A DNA stretch of 64,000 bases from Pseudofrankia inefficax (GCF_000166135.1 NC_014666.1:4712001-4776000), one strand, 5' to 3'; positions 39,626 through 49,620 are shown, counted from the first letter of the stretch. Notes: generated by a model not told the origin, from the letters alone. Made by a program: numbers and translations.

Positions 39626-40345
39626 TCAGACGGTGGCGACCTCCTGGAGCGCGTCGGCGACGGCCCGGGGCTCGGTGATCATCAGGTCGTGGCCGGTGTC
39701 GATGTCCCACAGCCGGCCGGCCGCGCGTGCCTTCCCCATCAGCTCCGGGTCCCGGGTGGCCAGGGTCGAGGTGCAGACGATGTGGTACTGCGGGATCGCC
39801 CAGAGCGCGGTCTCGTTGGTCAGCGCCAGCGGCTGCTCGAAGCACCGCCACGGGTGCGGGGTGAGCCGTTCGTCCATCCAGGCGAGGTCGCCGGGGTCGG
39901 TGACGCCGTAGAAGGCGCCCGCCTCGGGGAACGGGATGAGGACGAGCTCGACGCCGTCGACGACCTTGCCCGTCGGGCGGGTCGCCTGGATGATCGGCCC
40001 GGCGACGTCGACCAGCGACTGGCCGTTGACGGGGTTGGCCGCGTCCAGGTAGACGAGGCGCCCGACCCGGTCCGCGGCGCGGTCGGCGATGCCGGTGATG
40101 ACCATCCCGCCGTAGCTGTGCCCGACGAGGATCACGTCGCGCAGGTTCTCGTGGTGCAGCAGCGCGACGACGTCCTGGATGTGCAGGTCGAGGTCGACGT
40201 GCGGGCCGACCAGGTGGGCCCGCTCCCCTAAGCCGGTCAGCGTCGGCGCGTACACCTCGTGCCCGGCCGCCCGCAGCAGCCGCGCGACGGGCTGGTAGCA
40301 CCAGCCGCCATGTCCGCCCCCGTGCACCAGGACGTAGGTCGCCAT
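39626..40345 (-). CDS. Alpha/beta hydrolase (esterase, hydroxynitrile lyase/salicylate-esterase-like)
   Basis: 239 residues, cytoplasmic. LVHGGGHGGWCYQPVARLL (6-24) is the oxyanion region of the MES/HNL group, the nucleophile is in VGHSYGGMVITG, and the His is in IDTGHDLM near the end. Such enzymes hydrolyse small aromatic or polyketide esters. It is divergent from the TetR gene at 40459 and shares a promoter region containing a double GTAAC palindrome, so it is the likely target. Confidence 0.88.
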   Translation of the reverse strand: MATYVLVHGGGHGGWCYQPVARLLRAAGHEVYAPTLTGLGERAHLVGPHVDLDLHIQDVVALLHHENLRDVILVGHSYGGMVITGIADRAADRVGRLVYLDAANPVNGQSLVDVAGPIIQATRPTGKVVDGVELVLIPFPEAGAFYGVTDPGDLAWMDERLTPHPWRCFEQPLALTNETALWAIPQYHIVCTSTLATRDPELMGKARAAGRLWDIDTGHDLMITEPRAVADALQEVATV

Positions 40346-40421
40346 GATCCCGCCTCCTCGCGGTCGGCGCGCCGGTCGGCCGGGAACCGGAGGAATCATC
40401 CGGAAGCGGGACCAGACGCGA

Positions 40422-40451
40422 GTAACACGGTTACCGAAGTAACCACGTTAC
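40422..40451. promoter_or_regulatory. Double GTAAC-N3-GTTAC palindrome, likely TetR operator
   Basis: GTAACACGGTTAC and GTAACCACGTTAC stand 4 bp apart, and the pair is itself symmetric. Each half is a palindrome with 5-bp arms, so two dimers could bind side by side. It ends 7 bp before the TetR start and lies 77 bp before the divergent hydrolase start. Confidence 0.7.
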
Positions 40452-40458
40452 TGTAGAG

Positions 40459-41157
40459 GTGTCAAGAGAACCTCGGCCCGCGTGGAGCGCGCGGCGGTGG
40501 GTGCCCGTCGGAGACGTGAAGGCAGGCCAGGTGGCGGAGTCCGAGACGTCCGACCTCATCGTCGACGTCGTCCTCGCGCTGCTCGAGTCCGAGGGCTACG
40601 ACGCCGTCCAGCTGCGCACGGTGGCCCGCGACGCCCATGTCTCGCTGGCCACGATCTACAAGCTGTTCCGGACCCGCGACGAGCTCGTCGTCACCGCGGT
40701 CGGACGGTGGCTCACGACCAACGGCTGCGCGCCCGTCCCGCCGCCCCCGCCCGGCGAGAGCCTCTACGACGGGCTGATGCGGGTGTTCCGCCATGTCTTC
40801 GAGCCCTGGGAACGCAGCCCCCGGATGCTGGAGGCCTACCACCGGGCCCGGTCGACGCCGGGCGGGGAACGGCTCGAACAGCAGACCATGGCCGTGATCG
40901 AGCCGGCCGGCCGGGCGGTGCTGGCGGACGGCGAGCCCGGCTACATGCAGGACATCGCCCTCGTCCTGACCAACGTCGCCTACGCCGTCGTGGCCCGCTT
41001 CGCCGCCGGCGAGCTCGACATCACCGCCATCCTGCCGACGCTCGAACGCGCCGCCTACCGGCTGACGGCGAACAACGAGCGCGAGGCCCGAGCGGCCGGC
41101 GGGCCCTCCCCCGAGCCCCGGCGACGCCGGCCAGAACAGCGACACGACGCGACCTAG
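40459..41157 (+). CDS. TetR-family transcriptional regulator
   Basis: 232 residues. The helix-turn-helix is LLESEGYDAVQLRTVARDAH, then VSLATIYKLFRTRDELV, about residues 42-80. The C-terminal domain has MRVFRHVFEPWERSPRMLEAY, a pattern seen in KstR-type steroid regulators; that likeness is weak. A GTG start is assumed; a GTG at 40516 would remove 19 residues. It probably represses itself and the divergent alpha/beta hydrolase via the site at 40422-40451. It ends at a palindromic terminator. Confidence 0.88.
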   Translation: MSREPRPAWSARRWVPVGDVKAGQVAESETSDLIVDVVLALLESEGYDAVQLRTVARDAHVSLATIYKLFRTRDELVVTAVGRWLTTNGCAPVPPPPPGESLYDGLMRVFRHVFEPWERSPRMLEAYHRARSTPGGERLEQQTMAVIEPAGRAVLADGEPGYMQDIALVLTNVAYAVVARFAAGELDITAILPTLERAAYRLTANNEREARAAGGPSPEPRRRRPEQRHDAT

Positions 41158-41161
41158 TGCT

Positions 41162-41192
41162 GATCCGGCCCGGGCCCAGGCCGGGCCGGATC
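41162..41192. terminator. Bidirectional terminator (12-bp stem, 7-nt loop)
   Basis: GATCCGGCCCGG pairs with CCGGGCCGGATC around GCCCAGG, between the convergent stops of the TetR and peroxiredoxin genes. Confidence 0.75.
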
Positions 41193-41204
41193 GCGCGGGG
41201 TGGG

Positions 41205-41654
41205 TCAGGCGCCGAGGGCGGCCAGGGCCTTGTCTGCGTGGGTGTTCATGTTCAGCTCGCTGTTGATGACCTCGATGATGGCCCGGTCCGTGCCGATCAC
41301 GAAGGTGGCGCGCTTGACGCGCAGCAGGTCGAGCGACCGCTTCACGCCGAACTCCTTCGACACGGTCCCGTCAGCGTCCGACAGCAGCGGGTAGTCGAAG
41401 GAGTGCTTGTCGGAGAACTCCTTCTGCTTGGCGACCGTGTCGGTGCTGATCCCGATCCGCTGGGCTCCGGCCTTGGCGAACTCGGCCGCGAGGTCGCGGA
41501 AATGGCAGCTCTCCGCCGTGCAGCCCTTCGTCATCGCGGCCGGGTAGAAGAAGAGCACGACCGGCCCGTCCGCCAGCAGTGTGGACAGCTTGCGGGGGGT
41601 GTTGGTCTCGTCCGGCAGCTCGAAATCCGGCGCGGTGTCGCCGACGCGCAGCAT
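41205..41654 (-). CDS. bcp: Peroxiredoxin, Bcp/PrxQ type
   Basis: 149-residue AhpC/TSA thiol peroxidase. Peroxidatic Cys45 and resolving Cys50 sit in TKGCTAESCHFRDL, the CxxxxC pattern of the atypical 2-Cys PrxQ/Bcp class. VLFFYPAAMT and the final FVIGTDRAIIEVI strand are typical. It reduces hydrogen and organic peroxides with thioredoxin. ATG 41654 gives a family-normal length. Confidence 0.93.
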   Translation of the reverse strand: MLRVGDTAPDFELPDETNTPRKLSTLLADGPVVLFFYPAAMTKGCTAESCHFRDLAAEFAKAGAQRIGISTDTVAKQKEFSDKHSFDYPLLSDADGTVSKEFGVKRSLDLLRVKRATFVIGTDRAIIEVINSELNMNTHADKALAALGA

Positions 41655-41852
41655 CGTTCGCGTTCCTCTCGCTGAGGCCGGGCCTCGGGCGGGGTCCGGC
41701 GCCCCTGGCCACCGGGTTCGGCAGCCGCTTGTGCACGATGTTCTTTTGCACAATAGTCCGATTCGGTCGCGGCCTGCCACGGGCCGCGGGCCGCGCTGGG
41801 CGCACAGACTTTGTTCAGGTGCTGCTCAGGTATCACCCCTACTGTCGCGTTT

Positions 41853-42653
41853 ATGGCCCGCGCGTCCAGCACCCGAGCCCTGCTCGGGCTGCGCGGCGGG
41901 CTGCGCGGCACCCGGGTGCTGCTGGGCGTCTGCGCCGTTCTCGTCGTCGCCGTGGCCGTTCTGGCCGGCGTGCTGGTCGGCCGGTCCGGCGGGAGCGCGC
42001 GGGCGCAGGACGCCCCGGCCGCGACGCCGAGCCCGACCGCGAGCGGCTCCCCCAGTGTCGCGGACATCTACCAGAAGATCGGGCCCTCGGTCGTGGTCGT
42101 CGAGACCGCCGACGGCTCGCTCGGCTCCGGGGTGATCGCCGCCGACGACGGCACGGTCCTCACCGCCGACCACGTCATCGCCGACGGCGGCGCCATCACC
42201 GTCATCTTCTCCGACGGCACCCGGTCGACCGCCACGGTGGCCTCGGCGGACGCGAAGACCGACATCGCGACGCTCACCCCGGCGACGCTGCCGCAGACGC
42301 TCATCCCCGCGACCCTCGGCGGCGGCGCCCAGGTCGGCGGCCCGGTCGTCGCGATCGGCAACCCGCTCGGGCTGACCTTCAGCGTCTCCTCGGGCGTCGT
42401 CTCGGGCCTGAACCGAACCGCGACCACCGCCAACGGCAAGTTCTCCGGGCTGATCCAGTTCGACGCCGCGGTGAACCCCGGCAGTTCCGGCGGCCCGCTG
42501 CTCGACGCGAAGGGCCTGGTCATCGGGGTCGTCGTCTCGATCGCCGACCCGAGCGACGACGACTCGTTCGCCGGCATCGGCTTCGCCGTGCCGATCGCCG
42601 GCGCGCTCGGCGGCGGTGGCGGGGCCGGCGGCGGCCGCGGGCCGCAGATATGA
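41853..42653 (+). CDS. Trypsin-like serine protease (S1C/HtrA core, no PDZ)
   Basis: 266 residues. One N-terminal membrane helix (about residues 22-43) anchors it, with a Pro/Ser/Thr linker, then the protease core. Triad: His in VLTADHVIADGG, Asp in KTDIATL, Ser in NPGSSGGPLLD. The C-terminus stops after the core with a Gly-rich tail; the PDZ domain of DegP/HtrA is absent. It acts outside the membrane. It is followed after 73 bp by the MoxR operon on the same strand, so a link to envelope-stress functions is plausible. Confidence 0.9.
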   Translation: MARASSTRALLGLRGGLRGTRVLLGVCAVLVVAVAVLAGVLVGRSGGSARAQDAPAATPSPTASGSPSVADIYQKIGPSVVVVETADGSLGSGVIAADDGTVLTADHVIADGGAITVIFSDGTRSTATVASADAKTDIATLTPATLPQTLIPATLGGGAQVGGPVVAIGNPLGLTFSVSSGVVSGLNRTATTANGKFSGLIQFDAAVNPGSSGGPLLDAKGLVIGVVVSIADPSDDDSFAGIGFAVPIAGALGGGGGAGGGRGPQI

Positions 42654-42726
42654 CCGCCACACACGACGCCGAGCCCCCGCGGGCCGAGCGCCCTGACGGC
42701 CCGAGAACCCCGGCGGAAGGAGCCAG

Positions 42727-43709
<983 letters not shown>

Positions 43710-43713
<4 letters not shown>

Positions 43714-44663
43714 GCCGTGCGCCAGCGCAGCCGCGACGGCCGCACCCAGGACCCGGCGACCAGGAACCGGGCGCGATGACGACCGCGCCCGACCGGCTGC
43801 TGCTGCGGCTGGAATGGAAGGTCATCCGCCGCCTCGACGGGCGGGTGCTCGGCGGCTACCGGACGGCCTACCGCGGCGCCGGCCTGGACTTCGCCGGCCT
43901 GCGCGGCTACGTGGAGGAGGACGACGCCCGCCACATCGACTGGAACGCGACCGCCCGGCTGGACGAGCCGCAGGTCCGCCAGTTCACCGAGGACCGTGAG
44001 CTGACGCTGTGGCTGGTGCTCGACCGGTCCGCGTCGATGACGGTCGGGCGGCCGGGCCAGGGCAAGCACGACGTGCTGGCCGAGCTCGCGCTGACCCTGG
44101 CGCGGCTGTTCGGCCGCGGCGGCAACCGGGTCGGCGCGCTGCTCTACGACGGCGCCACGACCCGGGTGGTGCCGCCGGGCATCGGGCGTGGCCACGTGCT
44201 GCGGATCGGCCACGAGCTCGACCGCACCGCGCAGGCGCCGCCGGCCGGCGGCACGACCGACGTCGCCGCGATGCTCGGCGCCGTGGCGTCGCTGGCCCGG
44301 CGCAGGTCGTTGGTCATCGTGGTGTCCGACTTCCTCGCCGCCGGCGCGTGGGACCGGCCGCTGCTGCGGCTGGCGCACCGGCACGACGTGGTGGCGCTGC
44401 GCGTCGTGGACCCGGCCGACGACGACCTGCCCGAGGTGGGCCTGGTCCTCGTCGAGGACACCGAGACCGGGGAGCAGCTGCTCGTCGACTCCGGCGACCC
44501 GCTGTTCCGGGCCCGGCTGCGGGCCGGGGTCGACGAGCGGGAGGCCGCCCTGGCCGCGGGCATGCGGCGCGCGGGCGTCCCGCTGCACCGGGTCGAGACC
44601 GGCCGTGACCCGGTCGAGTCGCTGGTCGACGTCGTCGCGAGCACCCGCTGGAGGCGTGGATGA
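43710..44663 (+). CDS. DUF58 domain protein
   Basis: 317 residues from the overlapping GTG, or 295 from ATG 43776. The DUF58 signature is clear: YRGAGLDFAGLRGYVEEDDARHIDWNATARL split around residues 55-85, followed by a VWA-like core starting VLDRSASMTVG (MIDAS-type DxSxS). It is the second gene of the MoxR operon and is coupled to the next gene by ATGA. The family partners with MoxR in the Bat/aerotolerance-type systems. Confidence 0.93.
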
Positions 44664-45652
44664 GGCTCGCGTCCCCCTGGCTGCTGGTCCTCGGCCTGCT
44701 CGTCGTGGTCGCCCTGGCGGCCGGGGCCCGGGCGGCGGCGCGCCGGCGCCAGGCGGCGCTCGCCGCGGCGGGCGTCGACGCGGCGCTGGGCCGGCGCGTG
44801 CCCCAGCTCGGCACCTGGCTGAGCCTCGCGGGCATCGCGGTGCTCGCGCTCGCCTGGGCGCAGCCGGCGGCGCGCGTGCCCGTCACCCGCGCCGCGGGCA
44901 CCGTGATCGTCGCCGTGGACGTCTCGAACAGCATGGCCGCGACCGACGTCGCGCCGACCCGGCTGGGCGCGGCGCAGAAGGCCGCGACCGCGTTCGTCGA
45001 CGCCCAGCCCTCCAGCGTCAACGTCGGGGTCGTCGCCTTCGAGAACGGGGCGCTCACCACCGACCTGCCCAGCGCCGACCACGCGGCGGCCGACGCGGCG
45101 ATCGCGCGGCTGAAGGTCTCCGGCGGCACCTCGCTGTCGGCGGCGATCCTGACCTCGCTGTCCGCGATCACCGGGAAGACGGTCGCGCTGGGCCGGGACG
45201 GCGCGGTGCCGAACATCGGCTACTGGGGCTCGGCGACGATCGTGCTGTTCTCCGACGGCGAGGACGGCGGCGCGGAAGGCGCGTCCGGCGGCGGTGGGGG
45301 TGGCGGCACCGGCGCGACCGAGGCCGCGGCCGACACCGCCGAGGCCGCCGGGGTGCACGTCGAGACGATCGGCGTCGGCACCACGGCCGGAGCGACCGTC
45401 GACGTCGGCGGCTACCGGCTGCACACCGCGCTGGACGAGGACACGCTGAAGGCCATCGCCCAGACGACTGGCGGCTCCTACCACCCGGCGTCGAGCACCG
45501 CCTCGCTGGACGGGATCGCCTCGACGATCAAGCTGCGGCTGACGACGCACCGCGAGGACCTGCCGCTGGCCGGGGCCTTCATCATGGTCGCGGTCCTGCT
45601 GCTGGCGGCCGGCGGGCTGGTCACCGTGATGCGCACGGGAAGGCTCGTCTGA
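44660..45652 (+). CDS. VWA domain membrane protein (BatA-like)
   Basis: 330 residues. Membrane helices at the N-terminus (about 4-22 and 50-68) and the C-terminus (about 305-325) flank a von Willebrand factor A domain. The MIDAS motif is VAVDVSNSMAATD, with the later Thr and Asp in SGGTSLSAA and LFSDGEDGG. A Gly-rich loop follows (GASGGGGGGGTG). ATGA overlap with DUF58 upstream and TGATG overlap with the next gene. Confidence 0.94.
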   Translation: MRLASPWLLVLGLLVVVALAAGARAAARRRQAALAAAGVDAALGRRVPQLGTWLSLAGIAVLALAWAQPAARVPVTRAAGTVIVAVDVSNSMAATDVAPTRLGAAQKAATAFVDAQPSSVNVGVVAFENGALTTDLPSADHAAADAAIARLKVSGGTSLSAAILTSLSAITGKTVALGRDGAVPNIGYWGSATIVLFSDGEDGGAEGASGGGGGGGTGATEAAADTAEAAGVHVETIGVGTTAGATVDVGGYRLHTALDEDTLKAIAQTTGGSYHPASSTASLDGIASTIKLRLTTHREDLPLAGAFIMVAVLLLAAGGLVTVMRTGRLV

Positions 45653-46770
45653 TGTCCCTGACCTGGCCGTGGGCGCTCTGCACCCTGCTCGCCCTGCCGC
45701 TGCTCGCGGCCGTTGCCTGGTGGTCCCGGCGACGGCGGCGGCGGGCGGCGGTCCGGGTCACGTCGATCGCGCTGGTCCGGGGCGCGCTGCCGGGCCGGCC
45801 GCGGTGGTACCGGCGCGTCCCGGCGGCGCTGCTCGCGCTCGGGCTGGTCGCGCTCAGCATCGGCGCGGCCCGCCCGCAGGCGACCGTGCCGATCACGTCC
45901 AACTCTACGACGATCATGCTCGCGCTCGACGTGTCCGGCTCGATGTGCTCCACCGACGTGCCGCCCAACCGGATCACCGCCGCGGAGAAGGCCGCGACGG
46001 CCTTCATCAAGGCCCAGCCAGCCGGCTCCCGGATCGGGCTGGTCACGTTCTCCGGCATCGCGGGGCTGCTCGTGCCGCCGACGACCGACAGCCAGAAGCT
46101 GCTGGACGCGCTACAGAACCTGACGACGTCACGCGGGACCGCGATCGGCCAGGGCATCCTCACCTCGATCGACGCGATCGCGGACGCCGACCCGTCGGTC
46201 GCGCCGACCGGCTCGGCCGTCAGCGGGAACGGGACGGGCCCGTACGCGGCCGACGTCATCGTCGTGCTCACCGACGGCGCCAACACCCAGGGCGTGGACC
46301 CGCAGACCGCAGCGAAGCAGGCCGCCGCCCGTCGCCTGCGCGTCTACACGATCGGGTTCGGCACGACGACGCCGGCGCCGATGGTCTGTGGCAGCTCGCA
46401 GGTCGGGGGGTTCGGCGGGTTTGGTGGCTTCGGCGGGTTCGGTGGGGGTGGCCGGCTCGGCGACCGCAGCCCGCTGGTCATCGACGAGCAGGCGCTGCGC
46501 GACGTCGCGGCCACCACCGGCGGCACGTACTACCGCGCGCAGAACGCGGGCCAGCTCCAGGACGCGCTCGGCACCCTGCCGCGGAACATCACCGTGACGC
46601 ACAAGCACAAGGACATCGCCGCCTGGTTCGCCGGCCTCGGTGGGCTGCTCGTCGCCGCCGCGGTCGGCCTCTCGCTGTGGTGGAACCGGGTCCGACGCCC
46701 ACCGGGTGCCGCCGGGTCACCTGGGCTGCCGGCCAGGGACGAGGGACGAGCGCTCCAGGTGGGCCGCTGA
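45652..46770 (+). CDS. VWA domain membrane protein (BatB-like) with FGG repeats
   Basis: 372 residues, paralogous to the preceding gene. Two N-terminal membrane helices, VWA domain with MIDAS LALDVSGSMCSTD and VVLTDGANTQG, and a C-terminal helix (IAAWFAGLGGLLVAAAVGLS). Inside the VWA domain, four FGG units (GGFGGFGGFGGFGGGG) form a loop, encoded by alternating TTCGGCGGG/TTTGGTGGC codons. The start overlaps the previous stop. It closes the MoxR-DUF58-VWA-VWA operon, which probably assembles or protects a membrane complex; the target is unknown. Confidence 0.94.
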   Translation: MSLTWPWALCTLLALPLLAAVAWWSRRRRRRAAVRVTSIALVRGALPGRPRWYRRVPAALLALGLVALSIGAARPQATVPITSNSTTIMLALDVSGSMCSTDVPPNRITAAEKAATAFIKAQPAGSRIGLVTFSGIAGLLVPPTTDSQKLLDALQNLTTSRGTAIGQGILTSIDAIADADPSVAPTGSAVSGNGTGPYAADVIVVLTDGANTQGVDPQTAAKQAAARRLRVYTIGFGTTTPAPMVCGSSQVGGFGGFGGFGGFGGGGRLGDRSPLVIDEQALRDVAATTGGTYYRAQNAGQLQDALGTLPRNITVTHKHKDIAAWFAGLGGLLVAAAVGLSLWWNRVRRPPGAAGSPGLPARDEGRALQVGR

Positions 46771-46789
46771 TCAGCCGCGCCGGCCAGCG

Positions 46790-47440
46790 TTAGCGGCGGC
46801 GGGACTCCGGGAGGCGGCTGGGGCCGACGTGATCGTCCAGCCAGGAGGTCAGGCGGCGCATGTCCCGCCACGCGGTGGCCACCTGCTCCACACAGCTCGG
46901 TTCGGCCAGCCACGGCGGCTCGCCGAACTCGCGGTGAGCGGTCAGCGTCTTGTGCCGGAGCAGCTCGATCCGCGGGTGGTCGGCGTCGTAGCCGCGCGGC
47001 CGGGTCTTGAGCACGGTGCCCGACACGTCGTACCCCGCCGCGCGTAGCTGCCCGACGAGTGCTTCCAACCCCGGTCCGAGGAGGTCGTCGGCGATGGCCG
47101 CCCGCAGCCGTTCGACCTGGTCGGGGGCGGTCCGCCAGTAGCCGGAGGCGGCCATCAGCCCGTTCGCCGAGACCTGGACATAGCCGCCCCGGTCGCAGTG
47201 CGCGCCGATCGCCGTCTTGTACGGCGACTTGTCCTTGGAGAACCGCACGTCCCGGTACGGCCGGAACACGTGCGGCTCGCCGAACTCCGGCTCCAGGGCG
47301 TCGAGCAGGGCGAGCATCGGGCCCCGCACCGCCGTCTCGTAGACCTCCCGGTGATCGGTCCAGTAGGCCTTGCTGTTGTCCGCCTCGAGCCCGTCGAAGA
47401 AGATCAGCGCCTCGGCGGGAAACCCGCTGAACTCCGACAC
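46790..47440 (-). CDS. DUF2461 family protein
   Basis: 216 residues. GFPAEALIFFDGLEADNSKAYW and FRPYRDVRFSKDKSPYKTAIG (about residues 60-80) are the two signature blocks of DUF2461 (TIGR02453), a cytoplasmic family of unknown function. GGAGG stands 4 nt before the GTG start at 47440. Convergent with the VWA operon. Confidence 0.93.
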   Translation of the reverse strand: MSEFSGFPAEALIFFDGLEADNSKAYWTDHREVYETAVRGPMLALLDALEPEFGEPHVFRPYRDVRFSKDKSPYKTAIGAHCDRGGYVQVSANGLMAASGYWRTAPDQVERLRAAIADDLLGPGLEALVGQLRAAGYDVSGTVLKTRPRGYDADHPRIELLRHKTLTAHREFGEPPWLAEPSCVEQVATAWRDMRRLTSWLDDHVGPSRLPESRRR

Positions 47441-47805
47441 CAGGCCTCCTAGACGAGCGACCGCCACCGACAGCAATCCTAGGACCGCCCACCGACAGCC
47501 CACGGCCCACGGCCCGGCCCCGGCATTGGCCCCGGCCCGGCCCGGCCCGGCATTGATCATGATCGCCGTTTGAGCCCTGGGATGGTCGCGAAGACGTCCC
47601 CGCTACGACCATCCCAGGGCCAAGACAGCGATCAAGCCCACGCGAGAGCACCCAGGGTCGCGATCAAGCCGGCGCCGGACTGGCGAACCCGCGAGGCACG
47701 GCGCCATCACCGCCTCGACCGCCGCACTGTCGACTTGGACACTGTCGGGTAAGTCAGATACCGTCGGCCCAACAGCGATCAGCACTGGCGCACAGGAGGC
47801 GAAGA
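47441..47805. other. Divergent spacer with inverted repeat G
   Basis: It contains GC simple repeats (CCCGGCCCGGCCCGGCATTG units at about 47505-47555), then inverted repeat copy G, and no gene. Confidence 0.5.
47558..47637. repeat. Dispersed inverted repeat, copy G
   Basis: Left arm ATGATCGCCGTTTGAGCCCT with GGGATGGTCGCGA; right arm CGACCATCCCAGGGCCAAGA then CAGCGATCAAG. A partly repeated GGTCGCGATCAAGCC follows at about 47653. Confidence 0.8.
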
Positions 47806-48060
47806 ATGGTCAGCGGTAAGACGACGACCGTGGACCTGCCCGACGCGCTCGTGCGCGAGGCGCAGGACGTCGCACGCGCCGAGGGCACGACGCTGCGGGC
47901 TCTCCTCGAGGATGGCTTGCGCGCCGTGCTCGCTCGGCGCCGATCGGCGACCCGGTTCGAGCTCCCCGACGCATCGATGGAAGGCAACGGCCTACGACCC
48001 GTGTTCCGCGACGCCGACTGGGAGGATCTGCGAGCCGCGAGCTACGGCGGCCCTATGTGA
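47806..48060 (+). CDS. vapB: VapB-type antitoxin
   Basis: 84 residues. The ribbon-helix-helix part is TTTVDLPDALVREAQDVARA then EGTTLRALLEDGLRAVL (about residues 6-42), and the C-terminal toxin-binding tail contains FRDADWEDLRAASYGG. AGGAGG stands 5 nt before ATG. The last codons overlap a GTG start for the toxin (ATGTGA), the normal vapBC layout. The toxin is truncated, so this is an orphan antitoxin. Confidence 0.85.
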   Translation: MVSGKTTTVDLPDALVREAQDVARAEGTTLRALLEDGLRAVLARRRSATRFELPDASMEGNGLRPVFRDADWEDLRAASYGGPM

Positions 48061-48125
48061 TCGCGGTCGACACGGACATCCTCGTGTGCTGACCGCACCG
48101 CCGCGCGCCCCCGTGGTGGTTGTCG
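48057..48125 (+). pseudogene. vapC: VapC toxin remnant (PIN domain start only)
   Basis: The GTG overlapping the vapB stop opens VIAVDTDILVC then TGA. After that stop the same frame continues PHRRAPPWW. Together these mimic the first about 20 residues of VapC (VDTNILVYAHRRDSPWH-like), with one extra stop codon. The rest of the PIN domain is missing; the rhamnulokinase 3' end begins at 48142. The first catalytic Asp is retained but no activity is possible. Confidence 0.65.
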
Positions 48126-48141
48126 GGGGATCGGCGACCGG

Positions 48142-49620
48142 TCAGGGGTGCTCCGCTCTTGGACACTCGTCGTCGGCGCGGTCCCAGGCCGGGGAGGGGG
48201 TCGGGGTGTAGCGGACCGGCGGGGCGGCGTGGGCGATCAGCGCGCGGCTGGCGCCTAGGGAGTCCTCGACGGCGCCCAGCGCGCGCGCCTGGGTCAGGAC
48301 GGTCCCCCAGGACGCGGCCTCGGTCGGGCCGGCCAGGACGGGCAGCTCGCAGGCGTCCGCGACGAGCTGGCAGAACAGCGTGTTCGCGACCCCGCCGCCG
48401 ACGAGATGCAGGACGCGGACCGGCCGGCCCGACAGCTCGGCCGCGGTGCGCACCGCGCGGCGGACGGCCAGAGCCAGGCTGTCGAGGATGCAGCGCGCGA
48501 CCTCGGCCCGGCTGTCGAGCGTGACCCCGCTGACCCGCGCCGCCGCCGCGCGCACCCGGGCCGGCATGTCCCCGGGCGGGGTGAGCTCCGGGTCCTGGAC
48601 GTCGATCACCGCTCGAAGACCGCGGACGTCCGCCGCCGCCGCGACCAGGCCCGGCAGATCCACGTCGCCGCCGGCCTCCCGCCAGTGCCGCACGCACTCC
48701 TGCAACAGCCAGAACCCGGTGACGTTGCGCAGGAAGCGGGTGGTCCCGTCGACGCCGAGCTCGTTGGTGAAGTTCGCCGCCCGGCTCTCCGGCGTGATCA
48801 CGGGCTTCGGCAGCTCGACCCCGACGAGCGCCCAGGTCCCCGTGCAGACGAAGGCGAAGTCGTCTCCGTCCGCCGGAATCCCCGCGACGGCGGCGGCGGT
48901 GTCATGGGACGGCGCGAGCACGACCTGGGGCCGCTGGGCCAGGCCGAGGTCGGCACGCACGAGGCCGAGCGGCGTCCCGGGCGCCGCCAGCGGCGGGAAC
49001 AGCCCGACCGGGACGCCGAGCCGGCCGGCCAGGTCCGTCGACCACTCGGCCGTGCGCGGGTCGAGCAACTGGGTCGTGGAGGCGTTCGTCAGCTCGGTGC
49101 GCAGCTCGCCGGTCAGCCAGTACGTCATCAGGTCCGGGATGAGCAGGGCGTGGCGGGCGGCGGCGCTCTGCGCGGTGTCGCGGCGGGCGAGCAGCTGGAA
49201 CAGGGTATTGAACGGCTGCAGCTGGGTGCCCGTCGCGGCGTAGAGCTCGTCGGGGCTCAGCTCGCCCAGCACGGCGGCGACCGCCGACGAGGTGCCGGCG
49301 TCGCGGTAGCTGACCGGGTTGCCGAGCAGGTCGCCGTCCGCGTCGAGCAGGCCGTAGTCGACGGCCCAGCTGGCCACGCCGACGCTGTCGAGGCCGGCGC
49401 CCGCGAGGTCGGCGGTCAGGCCGATGCCCCGGCGCAGGCCCTCGACCACGCCGCCGAACAGGGCGAGGACGTCCCAGCGCAGCCGGCCGCCGGCGCGGAC
49501 CGGCGTGTTCGGGAAGCGGTGCACCTCCCGCAGGTCCACGCCCGCCGCGCCGATCCGGGCGACGGCGACCCGGCCGCTGGACGCGCCCAGGTCGACCGCC
49601 GCGATCGCCGCCTGCCTCAT
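48142..49620 (-). CDS. rhaB: Rhamnulokinase (FGGY family)
   Basis: 492 residues; phosphorylates L-rhamnulose to L-rhamnulose 1-phosphate with ATP. The N-terminal ATPase motif is AAVDLGASSGRVAVARI (6-22), DYGLLDADG follows (about 90-98), and the C-terminal motif is VLHLVGGGVANTLFCQLVAD (about 415-434), the FGGY-family hallmark with the rhamnulokinase-type Asn-Thr. FNTLFQL and TTRFLRNVTGFWLLQEC are rhamnulokinase-like. It is the last gene of the minus-strand rhamnose run, 31 bp after the aldolase gene. It could also accept L-fuculose, given the neighbouring second isomerase. Confidence 0.93.
   Translation of the reverse strand: MRQAAIAAVDLGASSGRVAVARIGAAGVDLREVHRFPNTPVRAGGRLRWDVLALFGGVVEGLRRGIGLTADLAGAGLDSVGVASWAVDYGLLDADGDLLGNPVSYRDAGTSSAVAAVLGELSPDELYAATGTQLQPFNTLFQLLARRDTAQSAAARHALLIPDLMTYWLTGELRTELTNASTTQLLDPRTAEWSTDLAGRLGVPVGLFPPLAAPGTPLGLVRADLGLAQRPQVVLAPSHDTAAAVAGIPADGDDFAFVCTGTWALVGVELPKPVITPESRAANFTNELGVDGTTRFLRNVTGFWLLQECVRHWREAGGDVDLPGLVAAAADVRGLRAVIDVQDPELTPPGDMPARVRAAAARVSGVTLDSRAEVARCILDSLALAVRRAVRTAAELSGRPVRVLHLVGGGVANTLFCQLVADACELPVLAGPTEAASWGTVLTQARALGAVEDSLGASRALIAHAAPPVRYTPTPSPAWDRADDECPRAEHP

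Noticed and set aside
46384-46460. FGG codon repeats in the second VWA gene as a possible phase-variation tract
   Set aside because: Units are 9 bp, stay in frame and encode a plausible Gly-rich loop; similar Gly-rich loops occur in the neighbouring VWA gene.
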